A stretch of 7,587 nt of DNA, taken from assembly GCA_900759455.1 (NCBI GenBank), contig CAAEVI010000154.1:1-7587 (forward strand). Direction: 5' to 3'. The notes under the pieces are model-generated. The model was not told the DNA's origin. It did not search any database and worked only from the letters and a program-made list of their open reading frames with translations. Below are positions 1 to 7,587 of this stretch, piece after piece; positions within the stretch are counted from its first letter, which is position 1, and each line of letters starts with the position of its first letter. Source of the stretch: Erysipelotrichaceae bacterium. GTDB taxonomy: Bacteria > Bacillota_I > Bacilli_A > Erysipelotrichales > Erysipelotrichaceae. The translations under genes were made by a program, and so were the position numbers.

Positions 1-1452
1 GACAAGTTTAAGCAATGGGACAAAGATAGGGGTAGATTACGATATATTCCAAAGGAGATCCCATGCGGCAGTGTCTGCAACGGCGAGATCTACGGCTTTC
101 GCAAACGGCGCGAAGAGCTTCAGAAACAAGGCTATCAGTTTGTCAGCGACAGTGACTGTGAGCTGCTGTTACCGCTGTATGAAACAATGGGCACGGCTAT
201 GTTTGCCACTCTGGATGCGGAATTTGCGCTGATCCTCTATGATGCGAAAAACCATAGCTTCATCGCGGCCCGTGATCCGATCGGCATTCGTCCCCTGTAT
301 TATGGTCATGACAGTGAGGGAGCCATCGTGTTCGCCAGCGAACCGAAAAATCTGGTGGGCATTTGCGAAAAGATCATGCCTTTTCCCGCCGGCCATTACT
401 ATGCGCAGGGAAGCTTTCACTGTTACCGTGACATGAGTGCCGTCGCTTCCTTTACACACGGGGAACTGGATGATGTGTGTGCACATATTCACGATCTTCT
501 TGTGGAAGGGATCCGCAAACGGCTGGATGCAGATGCTCCCCTCGGGTTTCTGTTAAGCGGCGGTCTGGATTCTTCGCTGGTCTGTGCCGTCAGCGCAAAG
601 CTTTTGAAGCGTCCCATCCGCACGTTTGCCATCGGCATGCAGCGGGATGCCATCGATCTGAAATATGCCAGAGAGGTAGCTGATTATCTGCACAGCGAAC
701 ATCGGGAAGTGATCATTACCAAGGAAGATGTGATCCGGGCATTGCCGGAAGTCATCGCGGCACTGGGCACCTATGACATTACCACGATCCGGGCATCGAT
801 CGGCATGTATCTGCTGTGCAAGAAAATCCATGAAATCAGCGATATCCGGGTGCTGATGACCGGCGAGATTTCCGATGAGTTGTTCGGCTATAAATACACA
901 GATTTTGCTCCGGATGCAAACGCGTTCCAAAAGGAAAGCGAAAAACGCATCCGCGAGCTGCATATGTACGATGTGCTGCGGGCGGATCGCTGTATCAGCG
1001 TGCATTCGATGGAAGCAAGAGTTCCCTTCGGGGACCTTGCCTTTGTGGAATACGTGATGAGCATCGATCCGAAGATGAAAATGAACCGATACGGAAAAGG
1101 CAAATATCTGCTTCGCCACGCCTTTGAAGGCGACTATCTGCCCCATGACATCCTGATGCGTGAAAAAGCGGCTTTCTCCGATGCGGTAGGTCATTCCCTG
1201 CGGGATGAACTGCAGCGGTATGCCCAAAGCCGTTACACAGATGAAGAGTTTTATGAAAAAAGCCGCAGCTATGAATGGGCAAGGCCGTTTACCAAAGAGT
1301 CACTGTTATATCGTGAGCTGTTCGAATCGTTTTATCCGGGACAGGCACAGATGATCAAAGGCTTCTGGATGCCTAACAGAGACTGGAAAGGCTGCGACGT
1401 CAATGATCCAAGCGCCCGCGAATTATCCAATTACGGAGACAGCGGCAGTTAG
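1..1452 (+). CDS. asnB: Asparagine synthetase, glutamine-hydrolysing (AsnB), 5' end missing or altered
   Basis: Cytosolic enzyme converting aspartate, ATP and glutamine to asparagine, AMP, PPi and glutamate. The frame is open from the left edge to TAG at 1450-1452 (483 codons). Visible motifs: NGEIY of the class II glutaminase domain (79-93), FASE (331-342), the PP-loop ATP motif SGGLDSS (556-576), the TTIRAS motif typical of aspartate-using AsnB (781-798), GEISDE (862-879) and EARVPFGD (1012-1035). The C-terminal half is complete and ends in the family-like DPSARELSNYGDSG. E. coli AsnB has about 74 residues before NGEIY; here there are only 26, and the first 22 or so do not resemble the family. 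The MCG/MCS start with the catalytic Cys and the HRGPD region are therefore absent. No ATG, GTG or TTG lies in frame before ATG 187, which has no ribosome binding site and would lose more of the glutaminase domain. The gene either continues past the left edge or is broken there. Function is certain; intactness is not. Confidence 0.9.
   Translation, partial: DKFKQWDKDRGRLRYIPKEIPCGSVCNGEIYGFRKRREELQKQGYQFVSDSDCELLLPLYETMGTAMFATLDAEFALILYDAKNHSFIAARDPIGIRPLYYGHDSEGAIVFASEPKNLVGICEKIMPFPAGHYYAQGSFHCYRDMSAVASFTHGELDDVCAHIHDLLVEGIRKRLDADAPLGFLLSGGLDSSLVCAVSAKLLKRPIRTFAIGMQRDAIDLKYAREVADYLHSEHREVIITKEDVIRALPEVIAALGTYDITTIRASIGMYLLCKKIHEISDIRVLMTGEISDELFGYKYTDFAPDANAFQKESEKRIRELHMYDVLRADRCISVHSMEARVPFGDLAFVEYVMSIDPKMKMNRYGKGKYLLRHAFEGDYLPHDILMREKAAFSDAVGHSLRDELQRYAQSRYTDEEFYEKSRSYEWARPFTKESLLYRELFESFYPGQAQMIKGFWMPNRDWKGCDVNDPSARELSNYGDSGS
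51..65 (+). promoter_or_regulatory. Ribosome binding site plus ATG, out of frame with asnB
   Basis: AAAGGAG at 51-57 is followed five bases later by ATG at 63-65, a good translation start by spacing. The ATG lies in frame 3, while the asnB body is in frame 1, so it would give only a 30-residue peptide ending at TGA 153-155. The ATG is followed by CGGC, reminiscent of the ATG-TGC-GGC expected at an asnB start. It may be the native asnB start joined to the gene body by a deletion, or chance. It is seen directly; its role is inferred. Confidence 0.3.
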
Positions 1453-1458
1453 AGGAGG
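1453..1458 (+). promoter_or_regulatory. Ribosome binding site of gltB
   Basis: AGGAGG lies eight bases before ATG 1467 and shares no other plausible start. It begins immediately after the asnB stop codon (1450-1452), with no room for a terminator or a separate promoter. This supports co-transcription and probable translational coupling of gltB to asnB. Confidence 0.85.
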
Positions 1459-1466
1459 TTTTTAAC

Positions 1467-4400
1467 ATGTGCAAAGAAGTACAAAAACAATTTGACCCGA
1501 TCCAGGAACACGATGCCTGCGGCATTGGGGCCGTTGTCAATATCGACGGAAGAAGGGAACATTGCATTGTCGATCAGGCCCTTTCCATCGTTGAGCGGCT
1601 GGAGCATCGTGCCGGCAAGGATGCCAGCGGCAAAGTCGGTGACGGCGTCGGCATTCTTTTACAGATTTCACATCGCTTTTTCAAAGAGGTCATGCGCAAA
1701 CAGGGCGTATTGCTTCCTGATCAGGGAGAGTATGGCATTGCGATGCTGTTTCTTCCGCAGTCACTGCTGGCACGAAGAAAAGCCGAACAGCTGTTTGAAA
1801 CCATCAGTGCGCATGAAGGCGGTACTGTGCTGGGCTGGCGCGATGTGGCATGCCACAGCGAGATCCTGGGCGAAAGTGCCAGAGCCTGCATGCCGACGAT
1901 TCGCCAGTGCTTCATCGCCCGGCCAAAGCATGTCCAAACAGGTCTTGCATTCGAGCAGATGCTGTATGTGATCCGCCGGCAGTTCGAAAAAAGCTGTCCC
2001 AACACTTATGTAGCGTCTCTTTCATCCAAAACGATCGTGTACAAAGGAATGTTCCTGGTAGATCAGCTTCGCGCTTTCTATGATGACCTGCAGGATGAGC
2101 GTTATGAAAGCGCCCTGGCCATGGTACACTCACGCTTTTCCACGAACACACAGCCAAGCTGGGAGCGGGCACAGCCCAATCATATGATCGCTCATAACGG
2201 CGAGATCAACACGATCCGCGGCAACCGCAACCGCATGCTTGCCCGTGAGGAGAACATGCATTCTTCGTTTATGGAGAAGCAGGGCAGAAAGATCCTGCCG
2301 GTCATTGATGTGAGCGGTTCTGACTCCGCCATGCTGGACAATACGCTGGAATTTTTGTGCATGAACGGCATGGAGATGGAAAAGGCAGTCATGATGACGA
2401 TCCCTCAGCCATGGCGCGGCATTGCCATGGCGCGGCAAAAGAAAGACTTTTATCATTACTATTCGACCATGATGGAACCGTGGGACGGCCCGGCGGCGAT
2501 CTTATTTTCCGACGGGGAAAAGCTGGGAGCGGTACTGGACCGCAACGGGCTTCGCCCGCTGCGCTGGTGGCTGGATGACAAACAGACACTGACGCTTTCC
2601 TCGGAAGTCGGCGTACTGGAAATTGATGAAGCGCACATTGTGAAAAAAGACCGTCTGCGTCCGGGAAAGATGCTGCTGGTCGATACCGTGCAAAAACGTC
2701 TGGTGAGCGATGAGGAATGCAAGGCCGCCTTCACGGGAAGCAAACCTTACGGTGAATGGCTGGATCGCTGCCTGCTGAAGCTCAGAGATCTGCCGGCACC
2801 GGAAAAAAAGACAGTGCTGCTGACAAAGCAGCAGCGAAGCCTTCTTTGCAAAGTGTTTGGCTACACCTATGAGGATGTCAGGGAACAGATCCTGCCGATG
2901 GCGCAAAAAGGCGTCGAACCGACTGCTTCCATGGGAACCGATATACCGCTGGCGGCTTTGTCTGACTGTCATCCATTGCTGTTTCATTACTTTAAGCAGC
3001 AGTTCGCTCAGGTCACCAATCCGCCGATCGATTCGCTTCGCGAGGAAATCGTGACAGATACTTCTGTTTATCTCGGCTCCCAGGGCAATCTGCTGGAAGA
3101 GAAAGACAGCTGCTGCAGCGTCCTGGAAGTGCATAATCCGATCTTGGACGGCCGGGACATGGATAAGATCCGTTCCCTGAAACATCCGCAGTTTCATGTA
3201 GAAGAAATCTCACTGCTGTTTTACCAGGGATTATCTCTGGAAGAGGCGGTGGAGATGCTGTTTGTCAGCTGTGATCAGGCCATCCGCAAGGGTGCCAATA
3301 TTTTGATTTTGAGCGATCGCGGCATGGATGAGGAACATTTGGCGATCCCTTCTCTTTTGGCCGTTTCCGCTTTGGAACAGCATTTTGTGCGTACCAAGAA
3401 AAAGACTGCCGTATCCATCGTGCTGGAAAGCGGCGAACCGCGTGACGTGCATCAGTTCGCGGCCCTGATCGGTTATGGCGTCGGTGCTGTTTATCCTTAT
3501 CTCGCGCATGAATGCATCTGTGAAATGATCGAAGAAGATATTCTGGATAAAGAGACAAGTGCCGCTATCCGGGACTATAATGACGCAATTATGCACGGTG
3601 TTGTCAAGATTGCGGCCAAAATGGGCATTTCCACACTGCAGTCTTATCAGTCCGCACAGATCTTTGAGGCCATCGGACTGCATAAAAGTGTCATTGACCG
3701 CTATTTTACGGGAACGATCTCACGTGTCGGAGGGGTGACGCTGAAACACATCGAGGAAGATGTCCGCTGGTATCATGACCGCGCTTTCGATCCGCTGGGA
3801 ATGAATGTGGACACTACGCTGGATTCCATCGGCTTCCATCGTCTGCGCAGCGGCGAAGGCAAGGAACGCCATCTGTACAGCCCGAAAACGATCGTGATGC
3901 TGCAGGAGACGGTCCGCACCGACGATTATGAAAAATTTAAGGCGTATGCCGCTGAGATCCATAAGGAACATGAGCCTTTTACGATTCGTTCCCTGCTGAC
4001 TTTTGATGCCGGCAGCCGCAAACCGATTCCGCTGGATGAGGTGGAAAGCGAAGAAAGCATCGTTACCCGCTTCAAGACCGGGGCCATGTCCTATGGTTCC
4101 ATTTCCGAAGAAGCCCATGCTTGTCTGGCCGTTGCGATGAATACCCTGCACGGCAAAAGCAACAGCGGCGAAGGCGGCGAAAAACGCGAACGTCTGGGAA
4201 CGATAAAAAACAGTGCGATCAAACAGGTGGCCAGCGGCCGTTTCGGCGTAACCAGCGAGTATCTCAACAGTGCCAGCGAGATCCAGATCAAAATGGCACA
4301 GGGAGCCAAGCCGGGGGAAGGCGGTCATCTGCCCGGCAGCAAAGTATATCCGTGGATCGCGAAGACCCGTCACTCGACAGTCGGTGTCACCCTGATCTCA

Positions 4401-5981
4401 CCGCCGCCGCATCATGATATTTATTCGATCGAGGATCTGGCACAATTGATCTATGATCTGAAAAACGCAAATCCCAAAGCCCGGATTTCCGTGAAACTGG
4501 TCGCCGAGGAAGGTGTCGGGACCATTGCCTGCGGCGTTGCCAAGGCCGGGGCACAGGTGATTTTGATCTCCGGATATGACGGAGGGACCGGCGCGGCAGG
4601 ACAAAGTTCGATCCATCATGCCGGTCTTCCCTGGGAGCTGGGCCTGACCCAGACGCATGAACAGCTGGTGGCAAACGGCCTGCGCAGCCGTGTTCGTCTG
4701 GAAACGGACGGAAAACTGATGAGCGGCCGCGACGTTGCCATGGCCGCCTTACTGGGAGCCGAGGAATTCGGCTTTGCCAGTGCACCGTTAGTAGCGATGG
4801 GCTGCATGATGATGCGCGTCTGCAATCTGGATACTTGTCCGGTCGGCATCGCTACCCAGAACGAATGCCTGCGCCGCCGTTTCAAAGGAAAACCACAACA
4901 CGTCATTCGCTTCATGCTGTTTGTGGCCCGTCAGCTGCGGGAGATCATGGCACAGCTGGGCTTTCATACAGTGGAGGAAATGGTCGGTCATAAGGAATGT
5001 CTCAAGCCGAGCAAGGAAGCGCAGCGTTGTCATTTGAACCTGGAAGAACTGCTGAAGCGGACGCCGTCAGGAAAAGATCTGCACTTTAAAGCGGAAGATG
5101 TCTATGATTTCCATCTGGAACAGACAAAAGACGCACAGCTGCTGATCCCGGGCTTCAAAGCGGCCATGGAAAAAGGAGAAGTCTATCGTCCCTGCGTGAC
5201 GATTGATAATACCGATCGTGCCTTCGGTACCCTGCTTGGTTCTTATGTAACAAGAAAATACAAAGATACGCTGAAAGGAGATATGTGCCAGATCCGCTGC
5301 CAGGGCAGCGGCGGCCAGTCATTCGGTGCATTTCTGCCGCAGGGCATCACGATTCGTGTGCACGGAGATGCCAATGATTATTTCGGAAAAGGACTTTCCG
5401 GCGGAAAACTGAGCATTACCCCGGACGAGCGGGCTTCTTATCGCGCCAGTGACAATATCATCATCGGTAATGTTGCACTGTATGGAGCGACCAGCGGCGA
5501 AGCTTATATCAACGGGATCGCCGGCGAGCGGTTTGCCGTACGAAACTCCGGAGCGACGGCAGTGGTCGAAGGCTGCGGCGATCATGCGCTGGAATACATG
5601 ACCGGAGGCTGCGTGCTGATCCTGGGACGTACCGGGAAAAACGTTGCGGCCGGCATGAGCGGAGGCATCGCTTATCTGCTGGATGAGGATCATGACCTCT
5701 ATCTTCGTCTGAACAAGGCCATGGTCACCATGGAAGTCGTCAGTGAAGAAAAAGATCTGGACCGCATCAGAGAAATGCTTGAAAAGTACGTGAGGGAAAC
5801 CAAAAGCGAACATGGTGCGCAGATCCTGGAACACTTTGATGTCTATGCCGGTCAGTTCAAGAAAATCATCCCCAATGACTATCGCCGGATGATGCAGTGC
5901 ATCCATCACTATCAACAACACGGTTTTTCGCCCGAGGAGGCGAAGCTGCGTGCCTTCGAACAGATGAAAGGAGGAAAATAG
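1467..5981 (+). CDS. gltB: Glutamate synthase (NADPH) large subunit
   Basis: Large (alpha) subunit of GOGAT, cytosolic. It hydrolyses glutamine and channels the ammonia to 2-oxoglutarate, giving two glutamates with electrons from the small subunit. At 1504 residues it matches the family (about 1480-1520). Order of domains: a 17-residue propeptide; class II glutaminase from Cys18 (EHDACGIG) to about residue 405, with HSRFSTN (221-227), NGEIN (244-248) and GSDS (284-287); central domain about 465-750; FMN-binding synthase domain about 790-1165, with TGAMSYGSIS (871-880), SNSGEGGE (898-905), AKPGEGGHLPG (947-957), SPPPHHDIYS (from 978) and SGYDGGTGA (1035-1043); GXGXG domain about 1240-1430, including GMSGG (1396-1400). 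The three 3Fe-4S ligands Cys1113, Cys1119 and Cys1124 have the usual spacing. Cys2 is not the nucleophile; Cys18 is. The start is fixed by the strong AGGAGG. It is called gltA in Bacillus. No frameshift or missing key residue is seen. Confidence 0.98.
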   Translation: MCKEVQKQFDPIQEHDACGIGAVVNIDGRREHCIVDQALSIVERLEHRAGKDASGKVGDGVGILLQISHRFFKEVMRKQGVLLPDQGEYGIAMLFLPQSLLARRKAEQLFETISAHEGGTVLGWRDVACHSEILGESARACMPTIRQCFIARPKHVQTGLAFEQMLYVIRRQFEKSCPNTYVASLSSKTIVYKGMFLVDQLRAFYDDLQDERYESALAMVHSRFSTNTQPSWERAQPNHMIAHNGEINTIRGNRNRMLAREENMHSSFMEKQGRKILPVIDVSGSDSAMLDNTLEFLCMNGMEMEKAVMMTIPQPWRGIAMARQKKDFYHYYSTMMEPWDGPAAILFSDGEKLGAVLDRNGLRPLRWWLDDKQTLTLSSEVGVLEIDEAHIVKKDRLRPGKMLLVDTVQKRLVSDEECKAAFTGSKPYGEWLDRCLLKLRDLPAPEKKTVLLTKQQRSLLCKVFGYTYEDVREQILPMAQKGVEPTASMGTDIPLAALSDCHPLLFHYFKQQFAQVTNPPIDSLREEIVTDTSVYLGSQGNLLEEKDSCCSVLEVHNPILDGRDMDKIRSLKHPQFHVEEISLLFYQGLSLEEAVEMLFVSCDQAIRKGANILILSDRGMDEEHLAIPSLLAVSALEQHFVRTKKKTAVSIVLESGEPRDVHQFAALIGYGVGAVYPYLAHECICEMIEEDILDKETSAAIRDYNDAIMHGVVKIAAKMGISTLQSYQSAQIFEAIGLHKSVIDRYFTGTISRVGGVTLKHIEEDVRWYHDRAFDPLGMNVDTTLDSIGFHRLRSGEGKERHLYSPKTIVMLQETVRTDDYEKFKAYAAEIHKEHEPFTIRSLLTFDAGSRKPIPLDEVESEESIVTRFKTGAMSYGSISEEAHACLAVAMNTLHGKSNSGEGGEKRERLGTIKNSAIKQVASGRFGVTSEYLNSASEIQIKMAQGAKPGEGGHLPGSKVYPWIAKTRHSTVGVTLISPPPHHDIYSIEDLAQLIYDLKNANPKARISVKLVAEEGVGTIACGVAKAGAQVILISGYDGGTGAAGQSSIHHAGLPWELGLTQTHEQLVANGLRSRVRLETDGKLMSGRDVAMAALLGAEEFGFASAPLVAMGCMMMRVCNLDTCPVGIATQNECLRRRFKGKPQHVIRFMLFVARQLREIMAQLGFHTVEEMVGHKECLKPSKEAQRCHLNLEELLKRTPSGKDLHFKAEDVYDFHLEQTKDAQLLIPGFKAAMEKGEVYRPCVTIDNTDRAFGTLLGSYVTRKYKDTLKGDMCQIRCQGSGGQSFGAFLPQGITIRVHGDANDYFGKGLSGGKLSITPDERASYRASDNIIIGNVALYGATSGEAYINGIAGERFAVRNSGATAVVEGCGDHALEYMTGGCVLILGRTGKNVAAGMSGGIAYLLDEDHDLYLRLNKAMVTMEVVSEEKDLDRIREMLEKYVRETKSEHGAQILEHFDVYAGQFKKIIPNDYRRMMQCIHHYQQHGFSPEEAKLRAFEQMKGGK
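5968..5974 (+). promoter_or_regulatory. Ribosome binding site of gltD inside the gltB end
   Basis: AAGGAGG lies within the last gltB codons, eight bases before ATG 5983. Only one base separates the gltB stop (5979-5981) from the gltD start, so the two subunits are probably translationally coupled, which suits a complex of equal subunit amounts. Confidence 0.85.
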
Positions 5982-5982
5982 C

Positions 5983-7458
5983 ATGGGAAAAGCAAATGGC
6001 TTTATGGAATATGAACGCATGGAAATGCCTTCGCATGATGCTTTGCAGCGCATCAATGATTTTAATGAATTTCATGATCCGCTGGATCAGGAACAGCGCC
6101 GGCAGCAGGGAGCCAGATGCATGAACTGCGGTGTTCCTCTTTGCCAGTCAGCCATGGAACTGGGCGGCATGGTGAGCGGTTGTCCGCTGCATAATCTGAT
6201 ACCGGAATGGAATGACGAAGTGTATCACGGTCATATGCGGCATGCGCTGAGCCGGCTGCTGAAAACCAACCCGTTTCCGGAATTCACGGGCCGTGTCTGT
6301 CCGGCCTTGTGCGAAAAGGCGTGCATCTGCGGCATGAACGCAGAACCGGTAACGATCCGGGAGAATGAGCTGTATATCATCGAAGATGCATTTGCGAAAG
6401 GAAGAATGAAGCCGGAAAATAAAAAAAGCCGAAACGGCAAGAAAATCGCGGTCATCGGCAGCGGCCCCAGCGGCCTGGCGGCTGCCTACGAACTGAATCG
6501 GCGCGGTCATGAAGTACATGTGTATGAACGGGATGAACGCGGCGGCGGCTTGCTGATGTATGGCATTCCCAACATGAAGTTAGATAAAAATATCGTGGAG
6601 CGGCGGATCGATCTGATGAAAGAAGAAGGCATTGTCTTTCACTTTCATCAGGATATCGGCAAAAATGTATCCGTACAAACCATTGATCAAAATTATGATG
6701 CGGCCGTGTTTTGCTGCGGATCGAAAACAGCCCGCGATCTCAGCGCAGAAGGAAGAGCGAGCCGGGGCATTCACTTTGCCGTCGACTATTTGTCCCAGGC
6801 AACCCGTGCATGGCTGAAACAGGAAGAAGTCAAAGAAGAAACGATGAATGCCAAAGGAAAGAAGGTCGTCGTCATCGGCGGCGGCGATACCGGCAATGAC
6901 TGTGTTGCCACCTGCATTCGTCAGGGATGCACGTCCGTGGTCCAGCTGGAAATGATGCCGCAGCCGCCGCTAGAACGGCTGTCGTCAAATCCATGGCCGC
7001 AATGGCCGCGAGTCTGCAAGACGGATTACGGGCAGCAGGAAGCCATTGCAGTGTTCCAAAAAGATCCCCGTCTGTATCAGACAACAGTGAAACGTTTTCT
7101 CGCGGATGATCATCAGAGCGTGAAAGGTGTTGAAACAATCCGCCTTTCCTTTGAAAACGGCAGGATGCAGGAAATTGCCGGCAGCGAGGAAGTGCTGGAG
7201 GCAGATCTTGTGTTGATCGCCGCCGGCTTTGTCGGCTGTGAATCCTATATCAGCGATGCATTCCAGCTGCCGTTGACTTCCCGTCACACGATCCGGACAA
7301 AGGCAGATTCTTATCAGATCGCCGACAGCAAATATTTTGCGGCCGGTGATGTGCGACGCGGCCAGTCGCTGGTCGTGTGGGCGATTGCGGAAGGAAGAGC
7401 CTGTGCAAGGGAAGTAGACCGCTATCTGATGGGCTATACCGAAATGGATCCTCTATAA
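5983..7458 (+). CDS. gltD: Glutamate synthase (NADPH) small subunit
   Basis: Small (beta) subunit of GOGAT. It oxidises NADPH at FAD and passes electrons through 4Fe-4S clusters to the FMN of GltB. Length 491 residues, normal for the family (about 470-495). The N-terminal ferredoxin-like domain carries Cys46, Cys49, Cys54 and Cys67, then the second group Cys106, Cys110 and Cys114 (CPALCEKAC), with an extra Cys116. The FAD-binding dinucleotide fold has GSGPSG at 159-164, followed by the family-typical GGGLLMYGIPNMKLDK. The NADPH-binding fold has GGGDTG at 299-304. The C-terminal FAD motif AAGDVRRGQS begins at residue 453. Family-typical NPWPQWPR and KTDYGQ lie at about 336-351. Homologous chains occur in dihydropyrimidine dehydrogenase and NfnB, but the position directly behind gltB fixes the role. 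It ends at TAA 7456-7458, with no frameshift seen. It is called gltB in Bacillus. Confidence 0.97.
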   Translation: MGKANGFMEYERMEMPSHDALQRINDFNEFHDPLDQEQRRQQGARCMNCGVPLCQSAMELGGMVSGCPLHNLIPEWNDEVYHGHMRHALSRLLKTNPFPEFTGRVCPALCEKACICGMNAEPVTIRENELYIIEDAFAKGRMKPENKKSRNGKKIAVIGSGPSGLAAAYELNRRGHEVHVYERDERGGGLLMYGIPNMKLDKNIVERRIDLMKEEGIVFHFHQDIGKNVSVQTIDQNYDAAVFCCGSKTARDLSAEGRASRGIHFAVDYLSQATRAWLKQEEVKEETMNAKGKKVVVIGGGDTGNDCVATCIRQGCTSVVQLEMMPQPPLERLSSNPWPQWPRVCKTDYGQQEAIAVFQKDPRLYQTTVKRFLADDHQSVKGVETIRLSFENGRMQEIAGSEEVLEADLVLIAAGFVGCESYISDAFQLPLTSRHTIRTKADSYQIADSKYFAAGDVRRGQSLVVWAIAEGRACAREVDRYLMGYTEMDPL

Positions 7459-7506
7459 AAACAATAAATCTGAAGAAAAGACCCCGGAAGGACCCAATGT
7501 CATTTA

Positions 7507-7525
7507 GTTAAGGGAAGTTCTTAAC
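7507..7525. repeat. Short inverted repeat downstream of gltD
   Basis: GTTAAG (7507-7512) and CTTAAC (7520-7525) are perfect complements around a seven-base spacer; two inner G-T pairs could lengthen the stem. No T-run follows, so it is a poor intrinsic terminator. The left arm lies inside the IS4-like terminus. Confidence 0.4.
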
Positions 7526-7558
7526 GATAAATAAAGAAAAAATCACAAAAAATGAGAA

Positions 7559-7587
7559 GCAGAACAATCAAGTTTTAAAAGTTCTGC
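7559..7587 (+). terminator. Inverted repeat at the right edge, possible intrinsic terminator
   Basis: GCAGAAC (7559-7565) pairs perfectly with GTTCTGC (7581-7587) across a 15-base spacer. The left arm is preceded by AA, so a T-run after the window edge would extend the stem and make a rho-independent terminator. It could end asnB-gltB-gltD transcripts or block read-through into a transposase gene. The T-run is not visible here, so the call is tentative. Confidence 0.35.

Larger units (their letters stand above)
7495..7587. mobile_element. Possible end of an IS4-family insertion sequence, cut by the window edge
   Basis: AATGTCATTTAGTTAAGG at 7496-7513 resembles the terminal repeat of E. coli IS4 as I recall it (AATGCCGATCAGTTAAGG), agreeing at 14 of 18 positions and in the whole AGTTAAGG block. 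From here to the edge the DNA is AT-rich and has no coding frame, unlike the operon, and would fit the leader ahead of a transposase gene. The transposase, the other end and any target duplication lie outside the window, so this is an inference from one end only. Confidence 0.4.

Noticed and set aside
43..48. TATATT as a possible -10 promoter box
   Set aside because: It is only two bases from the ribosome binding site and has no convincing -35 element at the right distance.
63..155. A 30-residue frame behind the ribosome binding site at 51-57
   Set aside because: Its bases are mostly asnB codons read out of frame, and the peptide resembles nothing known to me; it is better viewed as a by-product of the altered asnB 5' end.
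187..189. ATG 187 as the real asnB start
   Set aside because: It has no ribosome binding site, and clear AsnB homology including NGEIY (79-93) lies upstream of it in the same frame.
553..1227. A 224-codon open frame on the minus strand
   Set aside because: It lies opposite well-conserved asnB coding sequence, has no recognisable protein features, and is a shadow of the plus-strand codon pattern.
1467..1472. Met-Cys at the very start of GltB, resembling a class II glutaminase nucleophile at residue 2
   Set aside because: It is followed by Lys-Glu, not Gly; the true motif ACGIG with its nucleophile is at residue 18 behind a short propeptide, as in other GltB proteins.
3720..4373. A 217-codon minus-strand frame opposite the gltB FMN domain
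   Set aside because: The plus-strand sequence is clearly GltB, and the antisense translation shows no domain.
5319..6056. A 245-codon minus-strand frame spanning the gltB-gltD junction
   Set aside because: It covers conserved gltB GXGXG codons and the gltD start on the other strand; its His/Phe-rich translation is typical of an antisense shadow.
7480..7495. GACCC repeated at 7480-7484 and 7491-7495 as a target duplication
   Set aside because: The copies are only five bases long and lie on the same side of the supposed element, so they cannot flank it; most likely chance.

Overview
The window holds one compact plus-strand operon for nitrogen assimilation: asparagine synthetase (asnB, left part missing or altered), then the large and small subunits of NADPH-type glutamate synthase (gltB, gltD). 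Together they fill positions 1-7458. The remaining 129 bases are AT-rich, non-coding, and look like the terminal part of an IS4-type insertion sequence. The strong AGGAGG-type ribosome binding sites, mid-range GC, gene order and the GEISDELFG-type AsnB suggest a gut-type Bacillota, perhaps Erysipelotrichia or Lachnospiraceae-like. That placement rests on recall of family sequences and is tentative.

Layout. 1-1452: asnB, open to the left edge; recognisable homology starts only at about position 67-76. 1453-1458: ribosome binding site for gltB, overlapping the asnB stop codon. 1467-5981: gltB, 1504 residues, full length and intact. 5983-7458: gltD, 491 residues, full length and intact, one base after the gltB stop. 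7459-7587: AT-rich tail with an IS4-like terminus at about 7495 and two inverted repeats.

How the genes work together. GltB/GltD use glutamine, 2-oxoglutarate and NADPH to make two glutamates. AsnB uses glutamine (or ammonia), aspartate and ATP to make asparagine. Both consume the amide nitrogen of glutamine, so the operon distributes glutamine nitrogen to glutamate and asparagine.

I do not see a new biological system here. The points worth a second look are at the two edges: the 5' part of asnB does not look like asnB, and the right edge looks like the start of a mobile element. The middle is ordinary, well-conserved metabolism.
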